DNA from: Planctomycetales bacterium
GTDB taxonomy: Bacteria > Planctomycetota > Planctomycetia > Pirellulales > Pirellulaceae
NCBI GenBank assembly: GCA_020426595.1
Contig: JAGQPS010000008.1
Location: forward strand, 1-45,610
Direction: 5' to 3'
Length of the DNA: 45,610 nucleotides
Shown: positions 35,819-44,927 of the stretch, piece after piece
Layout of the letters: each line of letters starts with the position of its first letter
How positions within the stretch are numbered: position 1 is the stretch's first letter
Program-made: the position numbers and the translations under genes
Notes under the pieces: model-generated
What the model was told of the DNA's origin: nothing
Seen by the model: the letters and a program-made list of their open reading frames with translations, nothing else
Databases searched by the model: none

Positions 35819-37153
35819 ATGCCGCCCGACTCGCCGCCGCCTAGTTCGATCGACCTGGCCCAACTCCGCGGACAGAAGCTTCTACTCGTGACCGACGTGC
35901 CGTTTTGGCGACAGTCCAACGGGTCCCACTTGCGCATCCTGAGGCTGGTCGATGGTCTCAACCAAGCCGGTCTTGAGGTGGTCATCTGGTTGGTGGGCCC
36001 GGCCAAGTCCCATGAACGGAGCCTCTCGCACCAGCTTGTCGCTCCGGCGCGAGTGCTGTTCTGTGAGACCTGCATGGACCGAGTCGCCGCGACGTTCTCG
36101 CGCTGGTCGCGGACTCGAGCCAGGGTCGCTCCCTCGACTCCGACTTCCGGTGAGTCGGCATCGCGACCGCCAGCCGATCCCATTCCGACGTTTCTTCCGG
36201 CGGCTATTCGCAAACGATTTCGCGATGTCTTGGCCCGTGTCCAACCTCGCTTTCTGCTCCTGGAATATTTGTCGCTCGCTTCCTTGCTCGACGAACTTCC
36301 CTCACCAGATGCCAGTGGCCCGTTGCCTCGCCCCAAGACAATCCTGGACGCCCATGACGTTCTTTCCGCTCGCCATCGGCTCGCGGCGGAACAGGGTACG
36401 GCGAGCTGGTTGGCCATCAGCGAGGACGATGAACTTCGCTGGATCGATCGGTTCGACATCGTTTGGGCGATTCAGCGGCAAGACGCGGATTTCTTTCGTC
36501 GTGCCGCGCGACCGCATGTTGTCGTGGTGGGGCATTCGACCTTGGGCCAACCGCTGCCTCCTCCCGCCACCCATCAGGAAAAGTGCGTCTTCGGCATCGT
36601 GGGAGGCCAGTCGCCGATCAATCACCGGGCCCTGGCTTGGCTACTCGATGAAGTCTGGCCGGCGGTCCACCTGAAATGTCCGACCGCTGAGTTTTGGATC
36701 GGCGGATCAATCGCGACGGCCGAGACTCGCGCGGCATTGGAAGGAACGCGTGCGAGCGAGGACCTGGCCGGAGTGATCTGGTATGGTCCGTTCGATCAGC
36801 CAGAGGATTTCTACGGAGCCATCGACGTGGGCATCAATCCGGTCGATTTGGTCTCGGGGCTTAAGATCAAGAGCATTGAAACGTTGGGATTCGGTCGCCC
36901 GCTGGTGACTCGTTCGGCGGGCGCCGTTGGTCTGGAGGATTTCGCGTCGATTGCCGTGTCGATCGCCGATCAAGCCGCCGCGTTTCAACGGACTCTCATC
37001 GCGTTAGCCCAGTCTCCTCAGTTTCGCAAGGAAGCTACGAACGCCGCGGCTCATGTCGCCAAGACATGGCTAGCCCCAGAACGGGTGTATCAGGCGGCTT
37101 GGGAGTCGATTCAGACGGCTTTGGGGCAGAGCGACACAACCGACTTCAAGTAG
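35819..37153 (+). CDS. Glycosyltransferase (GT4/GT1-like, GT-B fold)
   Basis: The 444-residue protein has two Rossmann-like halves. The N-terminal half begins KLLLVTDVPFWRQSNGSHLRILRLVDGL, which resembles GT4 acceptor domains. The C-terminal half has the donor-binding end VIWYGPFDQPEDFYGAIDVGINPVDLVSGLKIKSIETLGFGRPLVTRSAG. The pattern of a Gly-rich loop plus a Glu (SIETLGFGRPLV) is typical of group 1 glycosyltransferases. The donor and acceptor sugars are unknown. An ATG at 35819 fits the beginning of the domain, and an open frame back to 35651 carries no such signal. The enzyme should be cytoplasmic. It precedes a second glycosyltransferase by 181 bp. Confidence 0.75.
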   Translation: MPPDSPPPSSIDLAQLRGQKLLLVTDVPFWRQSNGSHLRILRLVDGLNQAGLEVVIWLVGPAKSHERSLSHQLVAPARVLFCETCMDRVAATFSRWSRTRARVAPSTPTSGESASRPPADPIPTFLPAAIRKRFRDVLARVQPRFLLLEYLSLASLLDELPSPDASGPLPRPKTILDAHDVLSARHRLAAEQGTASWLAISEDDELRWIDRFDIVWAIQRQDADFFRRAARPHVVVVGHSTLGQPLPPPATHQEKCVFGIVGGQSPINHRALAWLLDEVWPAVHLKCPTAEFWIGGSIATAETRAALEGTRASEDLAGVIWYGPFDQPEDFYGAIDVGINPVDLVSGLKIKSIETLGFGRPLVTRSAGAVGLEDFASIAVSIADQAAAFQRTLIALAQSPQFRKEATNAAAHVAKTWLAPERVYQAAWESIQTALGQSDTTDFK

Positions 37154-37334
37154 CGGCCGACAAACGACTTAACATGGTTGACCGCGCCGACCATGCGATC
37201 GGTAAGACGGTCAAATCGTCTCGAAACGGATGAACTTCTCTTCCGTTACCATCCGAATAAATGTCGTGTATCCGAACCGAGGCCATCGGCAGGTCAGCCC
37301 TCCTGTTGCTCATATCCTCATTGAGGAACTCGCC

Positions 37335-38267
37335 ATGACGCGTCTGTCGATCGTGGTTGCCTGTTTCAACCGCGTTGATCTGCTTGAAGAGACTCTCATT
37401 GCCGTATTGCAGAACCGGCCTCGCCAGAGCGAGGTGGTGGTCGTGCATGACGGTCGATACACCGACCCCTACGACCTCAAGGAAGAAGTGCGATTTGTTT
37501 CGGTCGCCGCTGACTCGAGCTGGGTGGGATCGCTGAACGCCGGGATCGACCAATCCGAAGGCGAGATCGTGCACGTGCTTGGAGCCGGCGTATTGCCGGA
37601 AGCCAACTGGGCGGACGCCGCGTTGGAACCGTTCTCCGACCACGCCGTGGGGTCGGTCTGTCCGGTCTTGTTGGGTGCGGGCGAGAGCACGAAGATCCGC
37701 TGCCTCGGCGTGGGACTCGGTCCGCTCCTCGGTAGGAAAGTGCTCGCGGTCGGGCGCGAATGGAATGAGAATCGTCCTCCACGAGTCACGCCGCTAGGCC
37801 CGAACCTCGTCGCCGCGTTCTACCGTCGAGAAGCGTTGTTGGCGGCCGGCGGTCTCACCGAGGACTATGGTGACGAGCTGGCTGACATCGACCTCGCCTA
37901 TCGACTCGAGGATGTCGGCTACGATCTCGAGGTGGCCTACGAATCGCATTTGCGAGTCGATGTCGTCGACCGTCCACGCCGTCATTTCGCGGCCCAAGGC
38001 CGTCAACATCAGCAGCTCATCGCGTCACTGCCCGATGTCGCCTCGTGGAAGAAGACCGTCGCCAAATGGGGACAGGTCGCGCTCGACTGCGTGACCTCGC
38101 CGGTCGATCCTCGTCGACTCCTGAGCGCGTGGGGACGCATCACGACTCCGCACAATGTCGAGCCGCATTCGGCCGAGCCTGAGCCAACCGCGGCCGTCTA
38201 CTCGTTGGCCGACCACCGTGACGAGTTATCCGCGCCGGACAACGCTTCGCATCGCCGAGCCGCCTGA
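37335..38267 (+). CDS. Glycosyltransferase family 2 (GT-A fold)
   Basis: The 310-residue protein begins TRLSIVVACFNRVDLLEETL, the classic GT2 start, and has the VVVVHDG motif and, further on, DELADIDLAYRLEDVGYDLEVAY. The acid pair DID and the late E/D-rich stretch match GT2 metal and catalytic sites. Residues beyond about 230 are less conserved. The start at 37335 has GAGGAA at 37323-37328. No membrane segment is present. It is on the same strand as the preceding glycosyltransferase and the DSD1-like enzyme, likely for surface polysaccharide, though no flippase or polymerase is nearby. Confidence 0.85.
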   Translation: MTRLSIVVACFNRVDLLEETLIAVLQNRPRQSEVVVVHDGRYTDPYDLKEEVRFVSVAADSSWVGSLNAGIDQSEGEIVHVLGAGVLPEANWADAALEPFSDHAVGSVCPVLLGAGESTKIRCLGVGLGPLLGRKVLAVGREWNENRPPRVTPLGPNLVAAFYRREALLAAGGLTEDYGDELADIDLAYRLEDVGYDLEVAYESHLRVDVVDRPRRHFAAQGRQHQQLIASLPDVASWKKTVAKWGQVALDCVTSPVDPRRLLSAWGRITTPHNVEPHSAEPEPTAAVYSLADHRDELSAPDNASHRRAA

Positions 38268-38454
38268 CGCCCGAACCAGCCGCTGACGATTTGTCGCATG
38301 GCCGACGATGGCTCGGACCGTGTCTCCATCGATTGGCGGCCGGGCGAGTCGGGCGATACCGCGGCTCCGACCGGTTGCCTCGCTGGACGAAAACGTCGAC
38401 ACTTTTTGCCTTGGCTGTGTCGCGTTTTTCGACTCCCTCCCGGCTACACGTGCG

Positions 38455-39615
38455 ATGAATCTTTCTGCTGATGCTACCGCGGACGCCTGGTCGCGAATTC
38501 CTCATGCCCCGGCTCAGGTGCGAGGCATTGAAGCGATCGCCTCACCCTCGCTGCTGGTGTTCGACGAGCTGCTCGAGCGGAATTTGCATGAGATGATTCG
38601 TATCGCGGGAGTCGCGGCGCGGTTGAGACCGCACTGCAAGACTCACAAAATCAGCCGCGTGATCGAGCGGGAATTGTCGCTCGGCATTCGAAAGCACAAG
38701 TGCGCCACGATCGCCGAGGCCGAGATGTTAGCGGCGGCGGGTGTCCCCGACATCTTTATCGCCTACCCCATCGTCGGACCGAATATCGATCGAGTCGTGC
38801 GGCTCGCGCAACGCTTCCCCGACGCGACATGGCGGGTTTCGGGAGACCATTGGGGATCCTTGGTCCAATTGAATTCAGCGGCCGCGGCGAGCTCGGTGCG
38901 GATCGGTGTCGTCGTCGATTTGGATCCGGGCATGCATCGCACTGGCATCCCCATCGACTCCGGCGCTGCCGAACTCTATCGACGCATTTCCGAGCTCGAG
39001 AATTTGCGGGCCGATGGATTCCAGTTGTACGACGGGCATCATCGACAAGCCGATGTCGCCGAGCGACAAACCGCGGTGAACGAGATTTGGTCACGAACCG
39101 CACTGCTTGCCGATCAACTGCAGGCGGAGGGCCTGCCGGCACCTCGCGTGGTGGCGGGGGGAACCGGGTCATTCCCCTGTTTCGCGGCGATCGATGATCC
39201 GCGTTTGGAGCTGAGTCCCGGGACGGTGGTGTTTCATGATGCCGGTTACTTGCGAGCATTCCCCGATCTAGATTTCACGCCCGCCGCCGTGCTCCTGACT
39301 CGAGTCATCGATCTACCGGGCCCTGGACGGATCACCGTCGATCTCGGTCACAAGGCGGTCGCGGCCGACCCCGCGGCCGGACAAAGAGTCTGGTTTCCCG
39401 CGTTGCCCCAGGCTCGCGAGGTCATTCATAGCGAGGAGCATCTGGTGCTGGAGGTCGATGGTTCCATTTCACTTGAACCGGGCGACGCACTGTTCGCCAT
39501 CCCGCGCCACATTTGTCCCACGACCGCTCTCCATCAAGAAGTGCACGTCGTGAGTGGCGGGGCCATCGCGGGCTGTTGGCCGGTGGATGCCCGCAATCGG
39601 CGACTCAGTATCTAA
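38455..39615 (+). CDS. DSD1-like PLP enzyme (D-threonine/D-serine deaminase/aldolase group)
   Basis: The 386-residue product has an alanine-racemase-like TIM barrel with the PLP lysine K62 in RPHCKTHK, the conserved DLDPGMHRTGI stretch and GGTGSFPCF. The C-terminal beta domain has H352-I-C354 (RHICPTT), the zinc ligand pair of D-serine dehydratase/D-threonine aldolase enzymes. The reaction is cleavage or deamination of a D-amino acid; which substrate cannot be read from sequence. The ATG at 38455 fits the family start. It follows the GT2 gene by 187 bp and ends 91 bp before the convergent transglutaminase gene. Confidence 0.88.
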   Translation: MNLSADATADAWSRIPHAPAQVRGIEAIASPSLLVFDELLERNLHEMIRIAGVAARLRPHCKTHKISRVIERELSLGIRKHKCATIAEAEMLAAAGVPDIFIAYPIVGPNIDRVVRLAQRFPDATWRVSGDHWGSLVQLNSAAAASSVRIGVVVDLDPGMHRTGIPIDSGAAELYRRISELENLRADGFQLYDGHHRQADVAERQTAVNEIWSRTALLADQLQAEGLPAPRVVAGGTGSFPCFAAIDDPRLELSPGTVVFHDAGYLRAFPDLDFTPAAVLLTRVIDLPGPGRITVDLGHKAVAADPAAGQRVWFPALPQAREVIHSEEHLVLEVDGSISLEPGDALFAIPRHICPTTALHQEVHVVSGGAIAGCWPVDARNRRLSI

Positions 39616-39637
39616 CTCCGACCTTGTGTCTCACGAA

Positions 39638-39660
39638 GTCACGCGTGACGCATCCGCGTC
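39638..39660. terminator. Palindromic convergent spacer
   Basis: GTCACGCGTGAC (39638-39649) is a perfect 12-bp palindrome, and GACGC-ATCC-GCGTC (39647-39660) is a short hairpin. They lie between convergent genes ending at 39615 and 39707. They could act together as a weak terminator; no U-run is seen. Confidence 0.3.
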
Positions 39661-39706
39661 GGTCCCCGGCCGGCATCTCCTCGACCGGCGCGCGTGAGCG
39701 ATTGGC

Positions 39707-42190
39707 TCAGCCGCTGGGAGACGGAATCGGTGCTGGCGGCTGGGGAGGCGTAGCCAGCAATCGAGCAAGCGATTCGAGCGATGCTTCGGCTCGTTGACGC
39801 ATCAACGTATCGAGTGGCTGCCCGCCGAATCGAACCGCGTAATAATCCCGAATCAACGCCTCGACGATCGGTTCGAGCAGCCCGGCATCGCAGCGTCCCG
39901 CCAGCGCGAGTGGCAGTCGTTCGGCGAATTCCGCTGGCGTCTCCGAGAACCCACGTTCCACGTCGTAGCGGGAAAGCAAGTCCTCCAGCCGCTCGTAGAA
40001 CGGAACGGCTTGTCGAGCGACGGCCCCCGACTGAACTCCCATCCATCGAGCCAAGCGCGGAGCGACTCGCCTAAGCAAGCGGGCTCCCTTGACGCCTAGC
40101 AGCTTGCCGACGACACCGCGCGTGCGCCGAGTTCGCAACAGCGAATTGCCAATCACCACGATAGCCAACAGTCCAATCAACAGAGCGGCGGGACCCGATG
40201 ACGAGCCGTTGGAAAATGCTCGCTCCAAGGCGAACTCAAACGATGAGACATCGAACAAACCACGCAGACTTCCGCCAAACGACTCGCTCTGCTTCTTGTC
40301 GTCGAGTCCCACGACATAGTCGTCCCAGATCATTTGCGCGTAGCCATACGCTTGATCGGCCTGATCGATAATCGATCGGCTATTCTCGGTCTGCTCGTCA
40401 TCGGAGCCGGCCGGCGTCGGGTCGAGGTGAACCCAGCATCCGCTTCGCGCGAACGCGTCATTGACTCGCAGCGAGGCGGGAAGGTACTGGGGAGCAAGAT
40501 AAGCCTCGACCCACACGTGGGTGTTGCGCGAACGGATGTCATAGAAGGCACCCAGGTCGTTGTACTCGCTGACTCCGGCGTGATAGCCCATCACGAGTCG
40601 ACAGGGAATCCCCTTGGTACGCAGCATCAGAGCCAATGCGCTCGCGAAATACTCGCAATGGCCCGCTCGTCGATTCGCGACGAAATCCTCGATGGGATCG
40701 ATCGACGGGTCGCGCCGGAACTGACTGAAATCAAGCGTGTACGTGAAGTCGCCCGCTCGCAGATTCTGCTCCAACGCCAACATCATCCCCAAGTGGTCGC
40801 GTGGGTTGCTCTCGTTCGTCCATTCGTTGGCCAGCGATGTTAGGGTTGGAAAACGGTTGCCCAGATTGCTGGTTGGCGGCAACTGCAACAGGTCCTGCCG
40901 GTCCTCGAATGGCATCTCACGGGCGGAACGAGTCGCGCCGTAATACGGAAAGAACCGGTTTCGCTTGAAGATCGGATCGGTGGCGGTACCCACCTGCGAA
41001 TAGGACGTGACGGCAAGCGTGTACCGAAGCGGCTCGTTGCTTTGCTGCTCGTATTGGCTGAGGACGATGCAATTGCGATAGCCGTTGTACGCGATCCGGG
41101 AATCACTCCGGTTGAGGAAGAAAAACGGGTAGTCGGTGAACAGGTAGCGCTCTCCGCTGGGCGGCATACTGACCGTCTGTCGCAAGTAACCCGTCGAGTT
41201 GCCCCGAATCGTGGGCATGCCGCGCTCGGAGGCCCTGTCCACGACTCCCGCGTGGGCGTCGTGATCCTCGAGCCACGTGGGTTGGCCCCGTTCGACGTCG
41301 TAGTGATGAAGTGTCGTGCCGCGAAGATACACGCCGCCGTTCACCTGCGTTCGCTCATTCGTTTCCGGGTCCTCGAACGAGACTCGCAAGACCGGGTTCT
41401 CTGATTCGAGCAACTGCCCAGTTTCATCGAACGTCAATCGATCGGTGAAACCGACTTCGCCTTGGCGCGTGCCACGACGGTTCATCCAAGGCTCGCCCGC
41501 CCGTGGAATGACATAGAACAAGACCGTCGAGAATCCGATCGCCATGATCGTGAGGCCTAGCGAACGAGCGTGAAACGCCCGCAGGGTCGAGGCACTGACG
41601 TTGCCTGGTTCGGCGATTAACACCGGTGCGTTATGCAGCAGCCCGGCGGGCGTCTCGGTCTGGGCGAGTTGATCGGATTCCTCGCGGCTCTTCTCCGCCG
41701 ACTTGCGCGACACTTGAATGCGATCAAGGTCGCGTTGGGACAGCATCAGAACCATCGCGCTCGAGGCGACGATCGCGTAGAGCACGTACATGAGCCCGCC
41801 CTGCAAGTCGAACCGCAGCGCGCTGGCCACCACGACTTGAAGAACACTCAGCACGAAGATCTGCCAATAGATCCGCGATGTCTTTCGCTCGAGCATCAAC
41901 ACGACTTGCAGGTTGACCAGGAGCTGGGCGATGCTCAGCAGTTGAGCTTCGTTGTGCTTATTGAAAAAGTCGAAGAGCGGATAGAACGCGACGACGAGGG
42001 CGACAAGATTCGAAACGAGCCGTCCGAGGTAGAACACCTTCCATCCATCGACCAACGTGAGCGAAACGATCGCGCCCACCAAGGCGACGCTCAGCAAGTA
42101 CGAGCCCCCTTGGGTCCCGGACAATAGCGAGGCTCCCAGTACGACTTGCGCCGCGAGATTCCACTGCAGTCGCCGTTCAAGACGCTCCAT
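39707..42190 (-). CDS. TgpA-like membrane transglutaminase
   Basis: The 827-residue protein has about six membrane helices in the first 150 residues and another at about 210-230. A periplasmic beta-rich region follows. The transglutaminase core has the triad C512 (GHCEYFASAL), H558 (THVWVEAYL) and D590 (GCWVHLDPT). A last helix lies near 655-677, followed by a cytoplasmic DUF4129-like tail. The order is that of TgpA. It follows the DUF58 gene, whose stop overlaps its start by 14 bp. The MoxR-DUF58-transglutaminase set is a conserved group of unclear function, with proposed roles in envelope or metal-center maturation. Confidence 0.9.
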   Translation of the reverse strand: MERLERRLQWNLAAQVVLGASLLSGTQGGSYLLSVALVGAIVSLTLVDGWKVFYLGRLVSNLVALVVAFYPLFDFFNKHNEAQLLSIAQLLVNLQVVLMLERKTSRIYWQIFVLSVLQVVVASALRFDLQGGLMYVLYAIVASSAMVLMLSQRDLDRIQVSRKSAEKSREESDQLAQTETPAGLLHNAPVLIAEPGNVSASTLRAFHARSLGLTIMAIGFSTVLFYVIPRAGEPWMNRRGTRQGEVGFTDRLTFDETGQLLESENPVLRVSFEDPETNERTQVNGGVYLRGTTLHHYDVERGQPTWLEDHDAHAGVVDRASERGMPTIRGNSTGYLRQTVSMPPSGERYLFTDYPFFFLNRSDSRIAYNGYRNCIVLSQYEQQSNEPLRYTLAVTSYSQVGTATDPIFKRNRFFPYYGATRSAREMPFEDRQDLLQLPPTSNLGNRFPTLTSLANEWTNESNPRDHLGMMLALEQNLRAGDFTYTLDFSQFRRDPSIDPIEDFVANRRAGHCEYFASALALMLRTKGIPCRLVMGYHAGVSEYNDLGAFYDIRSRNTHVWVEAYLAPQYLPASLRVNDAFARSGCWVHLDPTPAGSDDEQTENSRSIIDQADQAYGYAQMIWDDYVVGLDDKKQSESFGGSLRGLFDVSSFEFALERAFSNGSSSGPAALLIGLLAIVVIGNSLLRTRRTRGVVGKLLGVKGARLLRRVAPRLARWMGVQSGAVARQAVPFYERLEDLLSRYDVERGFSETPAEFAERLPLALAGRCDAGLLEPIVEALIRDYYAVRFGGQPLDTLMRQRAEASLESLARLLATPPQPPAPIPSPSG

Positions 42191-43466
42191 TCGCCTGCCT
42201 CCTTGAACTTCCCGTCGCGGGAACGTCGCGTGAATCTGGCATGGGGTTCGTGGGAACGCTTGTCGACGCGGTCTCCGGTTCCGCCGCGCTCCCGGCGGGC
42301 CGATCGATCAAACGGAACCAGCGTCCGAAGGCCGGATCGCGCACGCTGACTCGCGGGACTCGGCCAACCCAATCGGGCAACGGCCGGGAGTCGATTTCAT
42401 CGAGTGATTCCGCGGGTCGCGTCGAGACGAGCAACGCCGAGTCCGTACTTCCACCGCCGCCGCCAGCTCCCGCCTCCAACCACGCTTGGAACGCATCGAC
42501 TTCCTCCGTCGGTTGAGCCACGGCGAGATAGTCAAGCGTCGTCGTTCTCAAGGCGGGTGACAGTCCGCCCGAATAATACAGCGGCTCCCGCGCCGAGATC
42601 GAAAGAGTCAGCTTGCCCCCCGCGGCTCGACACAAGTCGGTGACCGCCGAGGCCGCGAAGCTCACCGCCTTCTCGACCGCCAACAAGTCGTCGTCGGTTG
42701 GCGAGGAGGGGCACCACAGCTCGAGCAACAGCGTGATCTGTCGGTCGCTGCGTTGCTCGACCTGTTTGACCATCAATTGCCCGAGCCGCGCGCTGCTCCG
42801 CCAATGAATGCTGCGAGGCGGGTCCCCAGAGCGATACGAACGGAGCGCGAAGAAGTCGCCGTCCACCGCGCCGCGGCGATGCGAGGGACCTTGCGTTCCA
42901 TTGCGATCCTCACGCACATATCGGCGCCAGGATTCCTGCATGACGCCCAGACGCGGAGTCACCAGCAAACGCTGGGACCTGCGCAAACGTCTCCTGACCA
43001 AGATCAACCCAAAAGGAAAGCCGGTGGCGATCGCCGCTGGCCCCAACCGATACTCGCCGCGCTGGTAGACTCGGCATCGATAACTGACTCGAGCCATGCC
43101 TTGAGGTGGCACGTACGGAACGATCAACTCAATGTTCTTCACCGACGCTTCCGGGGCTCCCAGTCGGAACAGCTGATCGACGACTCGCACTTGCCACGCC
43201 GCGACATAGGGTCGGTTGTTGTGGACTCGCACGTCGACGACCAGCGTCTCGCCCGCCGCGACTCGAGGCGTGCGGCGCGTGACGATCAACCCACGAATCT
43301 CGGCCATGGCGATCCGCCAATTGAAGAGCAGCGGAGCCAACATCAGTCCGGCCAACGCGAACAACGGATTGATCTGGCGCATCACCGCGCCACCGGCGAT
43401 GAACGCCAGAATGAACAGGTAGTAATACCCTTCGCGCGTGATGCTCGTTCGCCGCCGAATGCTCAC
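42177..43466 (-). CDS. DUF58 protein
   Basis: The 429-residue protein has two membrane helices (about 14-28 and 33-50). The core holds the DUF58 signature, from GDFFALRSYRSGDPPRSIHW to SARLGQLMVKQVE, followed by a VWA-like part (ITLLLELW). A Pro/Ser/Thr-rich tail ends it. The start is a GTG at 43466, with AAGGAGA 9-15 bp upstream. It is the middle gene between moxR (149 bp upstream) and the transglutaminase (14-bp overlap), the usual order. Confidence 0.9.
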   Translation of the reverse strand: MSIRRRTSITREGYYYLFILAFIAGGAVMRQINPLFALAGLMLAPLLFNWRIAMAEIRGLIVTRRTPRVAAGETLVVDVRVHNNRPYVAAWQVRVVDQLFRLGAPEASVKNIELIVPYVPPQGMARVSYRCRVYQRGEYRLGPAAIATGFPFGLILVRRRLRRSQRLLVTPRLGVMQESWRRYVREDRNGTQGPSHRRGAVDGDFFALRSYRSGDPPRSIHWRSSARLGQLMVKQVEQRSDRQITLLLELWCPSSPTDDDLLAVEKAVSFAASAVTDLCRAAGGKLTLSISAREPLYYSGGLSPALRTTTLDYLAVAQPTEEVDAFQAWLEAGAGGGGGSTDSALLVSTRPAESLDEIDSRPLPDWVGRVPRVSVRDPAFGRWFRLIDRPAGSAAEPETASTSVPTNPMPDSRDVPATGSSRRQANGAS

Positions 43467-43615
43467 CCGCTATTCTCCTTCGCTCTCCTGGCGGAGAGAT
43501 TTCCACATCGCGTCACGAGCACCGTGCGGGGTGTCGTCGTAGCATTCGCGACGCGCCAACAACCTCGGGCATCCACCGGCGCCACGCCCCGATTCGCGAC
43601 GCGACGCCGCGAGGC

Positions 43616-44557
43616 TCAAACCGGTGTCGGTGTCTCGGCGACGATTCGATCGACGATCGCCTCGACGACTTCTCGTTGCCCACCCTGCACCGCACCGCGG
43701 ACGAGAACTCGATGGCTCAGTACGGGCACGGCGAGCCGTTTGATATCGTCGGGCACCACGTAGTCCCGCCCCTCGGCGTAGGCGTAGCTCTGCACCGCTC
43801 GATACCAGAGCAAGGCGCCCCGAGTACTTACGCCGACGCTCAAATCGGGTGAATCACGCGTCCGTTCGACAATGCTCAGGAGATAATCGACGAGCGACGT
43901 CTCGACGCGTACGTTCCGCACCTCCGCCTGCATGCGCCGAATGCTCTCGACGTCGGTCACCGATCGCAAATGATCGACAGGCTCACCCATTCGATGCGAG
44001 ACGAGAATCTCGCGTTCGTGCTCGCGAGCGGGATAGCCCACGCTAATGCGCAACAGAAATCGATCGAGTTGGCTTTCCGGAAGTACGTAGGTCCCCTCGT
44101 ACTCAAATGGATTCTGCGTCGCGATCACGAGGAACGGCTGGGGCAACCCATGAGTCTCGCCATCGACGCTCACCTGCCGGTCACTCATCGCCTCGAGCAA
44201 CGCCGCTTGAGTCCGCGGGGGAGCTCGATTGATTTCGTCGGCCAAGACGATGTTGTGAAAGATCGGGCCTTCGTGGAAGACGAACCGATTCTCGCGGTTG
44301 TCGAAGATACTATTGCCCGTGATATCGCTCGGCAATAAATCGGGCGTGAACTGAATTCGAGCAAAGCTCCCGTCGACACTCCGCGACATCGCCTTGCCGG
44401 CCAAGGTCTTGCCCACCCCTGGCACGTCCTCCAGCAGAATGTGTTCGCCCGAGAGCAATGCCACGACGCAATACCGCACGACCTGTGGCTTTCCCAAGAC
44501 GACTTGGGAAATGTTCCGCTCCAAGGTCCGGACCGCACTCACCGTTTCACTCGCCAA
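43616..44557 (-). CDS. MoxR-type AAA+ ATPase
   Basis: The 313-residue protein carries Walker A VPGVGKT (45-51), Walker B IVLADEINRAPP, sensor ATQNPFEYEGTYVLPESQLDRF, and a lid domain. It is a MoxR-family ATPase that acts as a chaperone with DUF58/VWA partners. The likely start is a TTG at 44557, since an in-frame TGA lies five codons upstream and GAGAGG precedes it by 8 nt. It heads the -strand operon MoxR-DUF58-transglutaminase. Confidence 0.92.
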   Translation of the reverse strand: MASETVSAVRTLERNISQVVLGKPQVVRYCVVALLSGEHILLEDVPGVGKTLAGKAMSRSVDGSFARIQFTPDLLPSDITGNSIFDNRENRFVFHEGPIFHNIVLADEINRAPPRTQAALLEAMSDRQVSVDGETHGLPQPFLVIATQNPFEYEGTYVLPESQLDRFLLRISVGYPAREHEREILVSHRMGEPVDHLRSVTDVESIRRMQAEVRNVRVETSLVDYLLSIVERTRDSPDLSVGVSTRGALLWYRAVQSYAYAEGRDYVVPDDIKRLAVPVLSHRVLVRGAVQGGQREVVEAIVDRIVAETPTPV

Positions 44558-44927
44558 TGTTGATGCCTCTCAAGTTGCAGCGCATTGGTAATTCTCGCGG
44601 CCCATCACCCGTCGGTGGCAAGATGCCGCCACCACGAGCCCTCCCCCCGCTCCACTTGGCACCGAAGCGCCGAGCACGAAGCGGCCGATCGGCCGTTGCA
44701 CGGCTGTTGGATCATTACAGCCGTCGAATCATCATAGCGGGGACCTCCCGACGACGGGTAGCGACGTGACGGCCAGAACGGGCCAGATTCGCCAATCTCT
44801 CACAACACGAGGCGAGCTCGCGGGAGCTCTCGATCGCCAGCACACCAGGGGAACAGTTGCCGCAGGGCCAACAACCCTGCGTTTCGCCGCCCAACATTGT
44901 CAATCCACGCGCGGCGGACGAGAGGCA
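44558..44927. other. 370-bp spacer upstream of moxR
   Basis: No supported gene is seen. Short frames on both strands lack domain signals. The region should carry the promoter of the moxR operon, but I see no clear element. It also separates moxR from the 3' end of the deacetylase-like gene. Confidence 0.5.

Noticed and set aside
42753-43763. 336-codon plus strand frame
   Set aside because: It is antisense to the DUF58 gene and has no domain.
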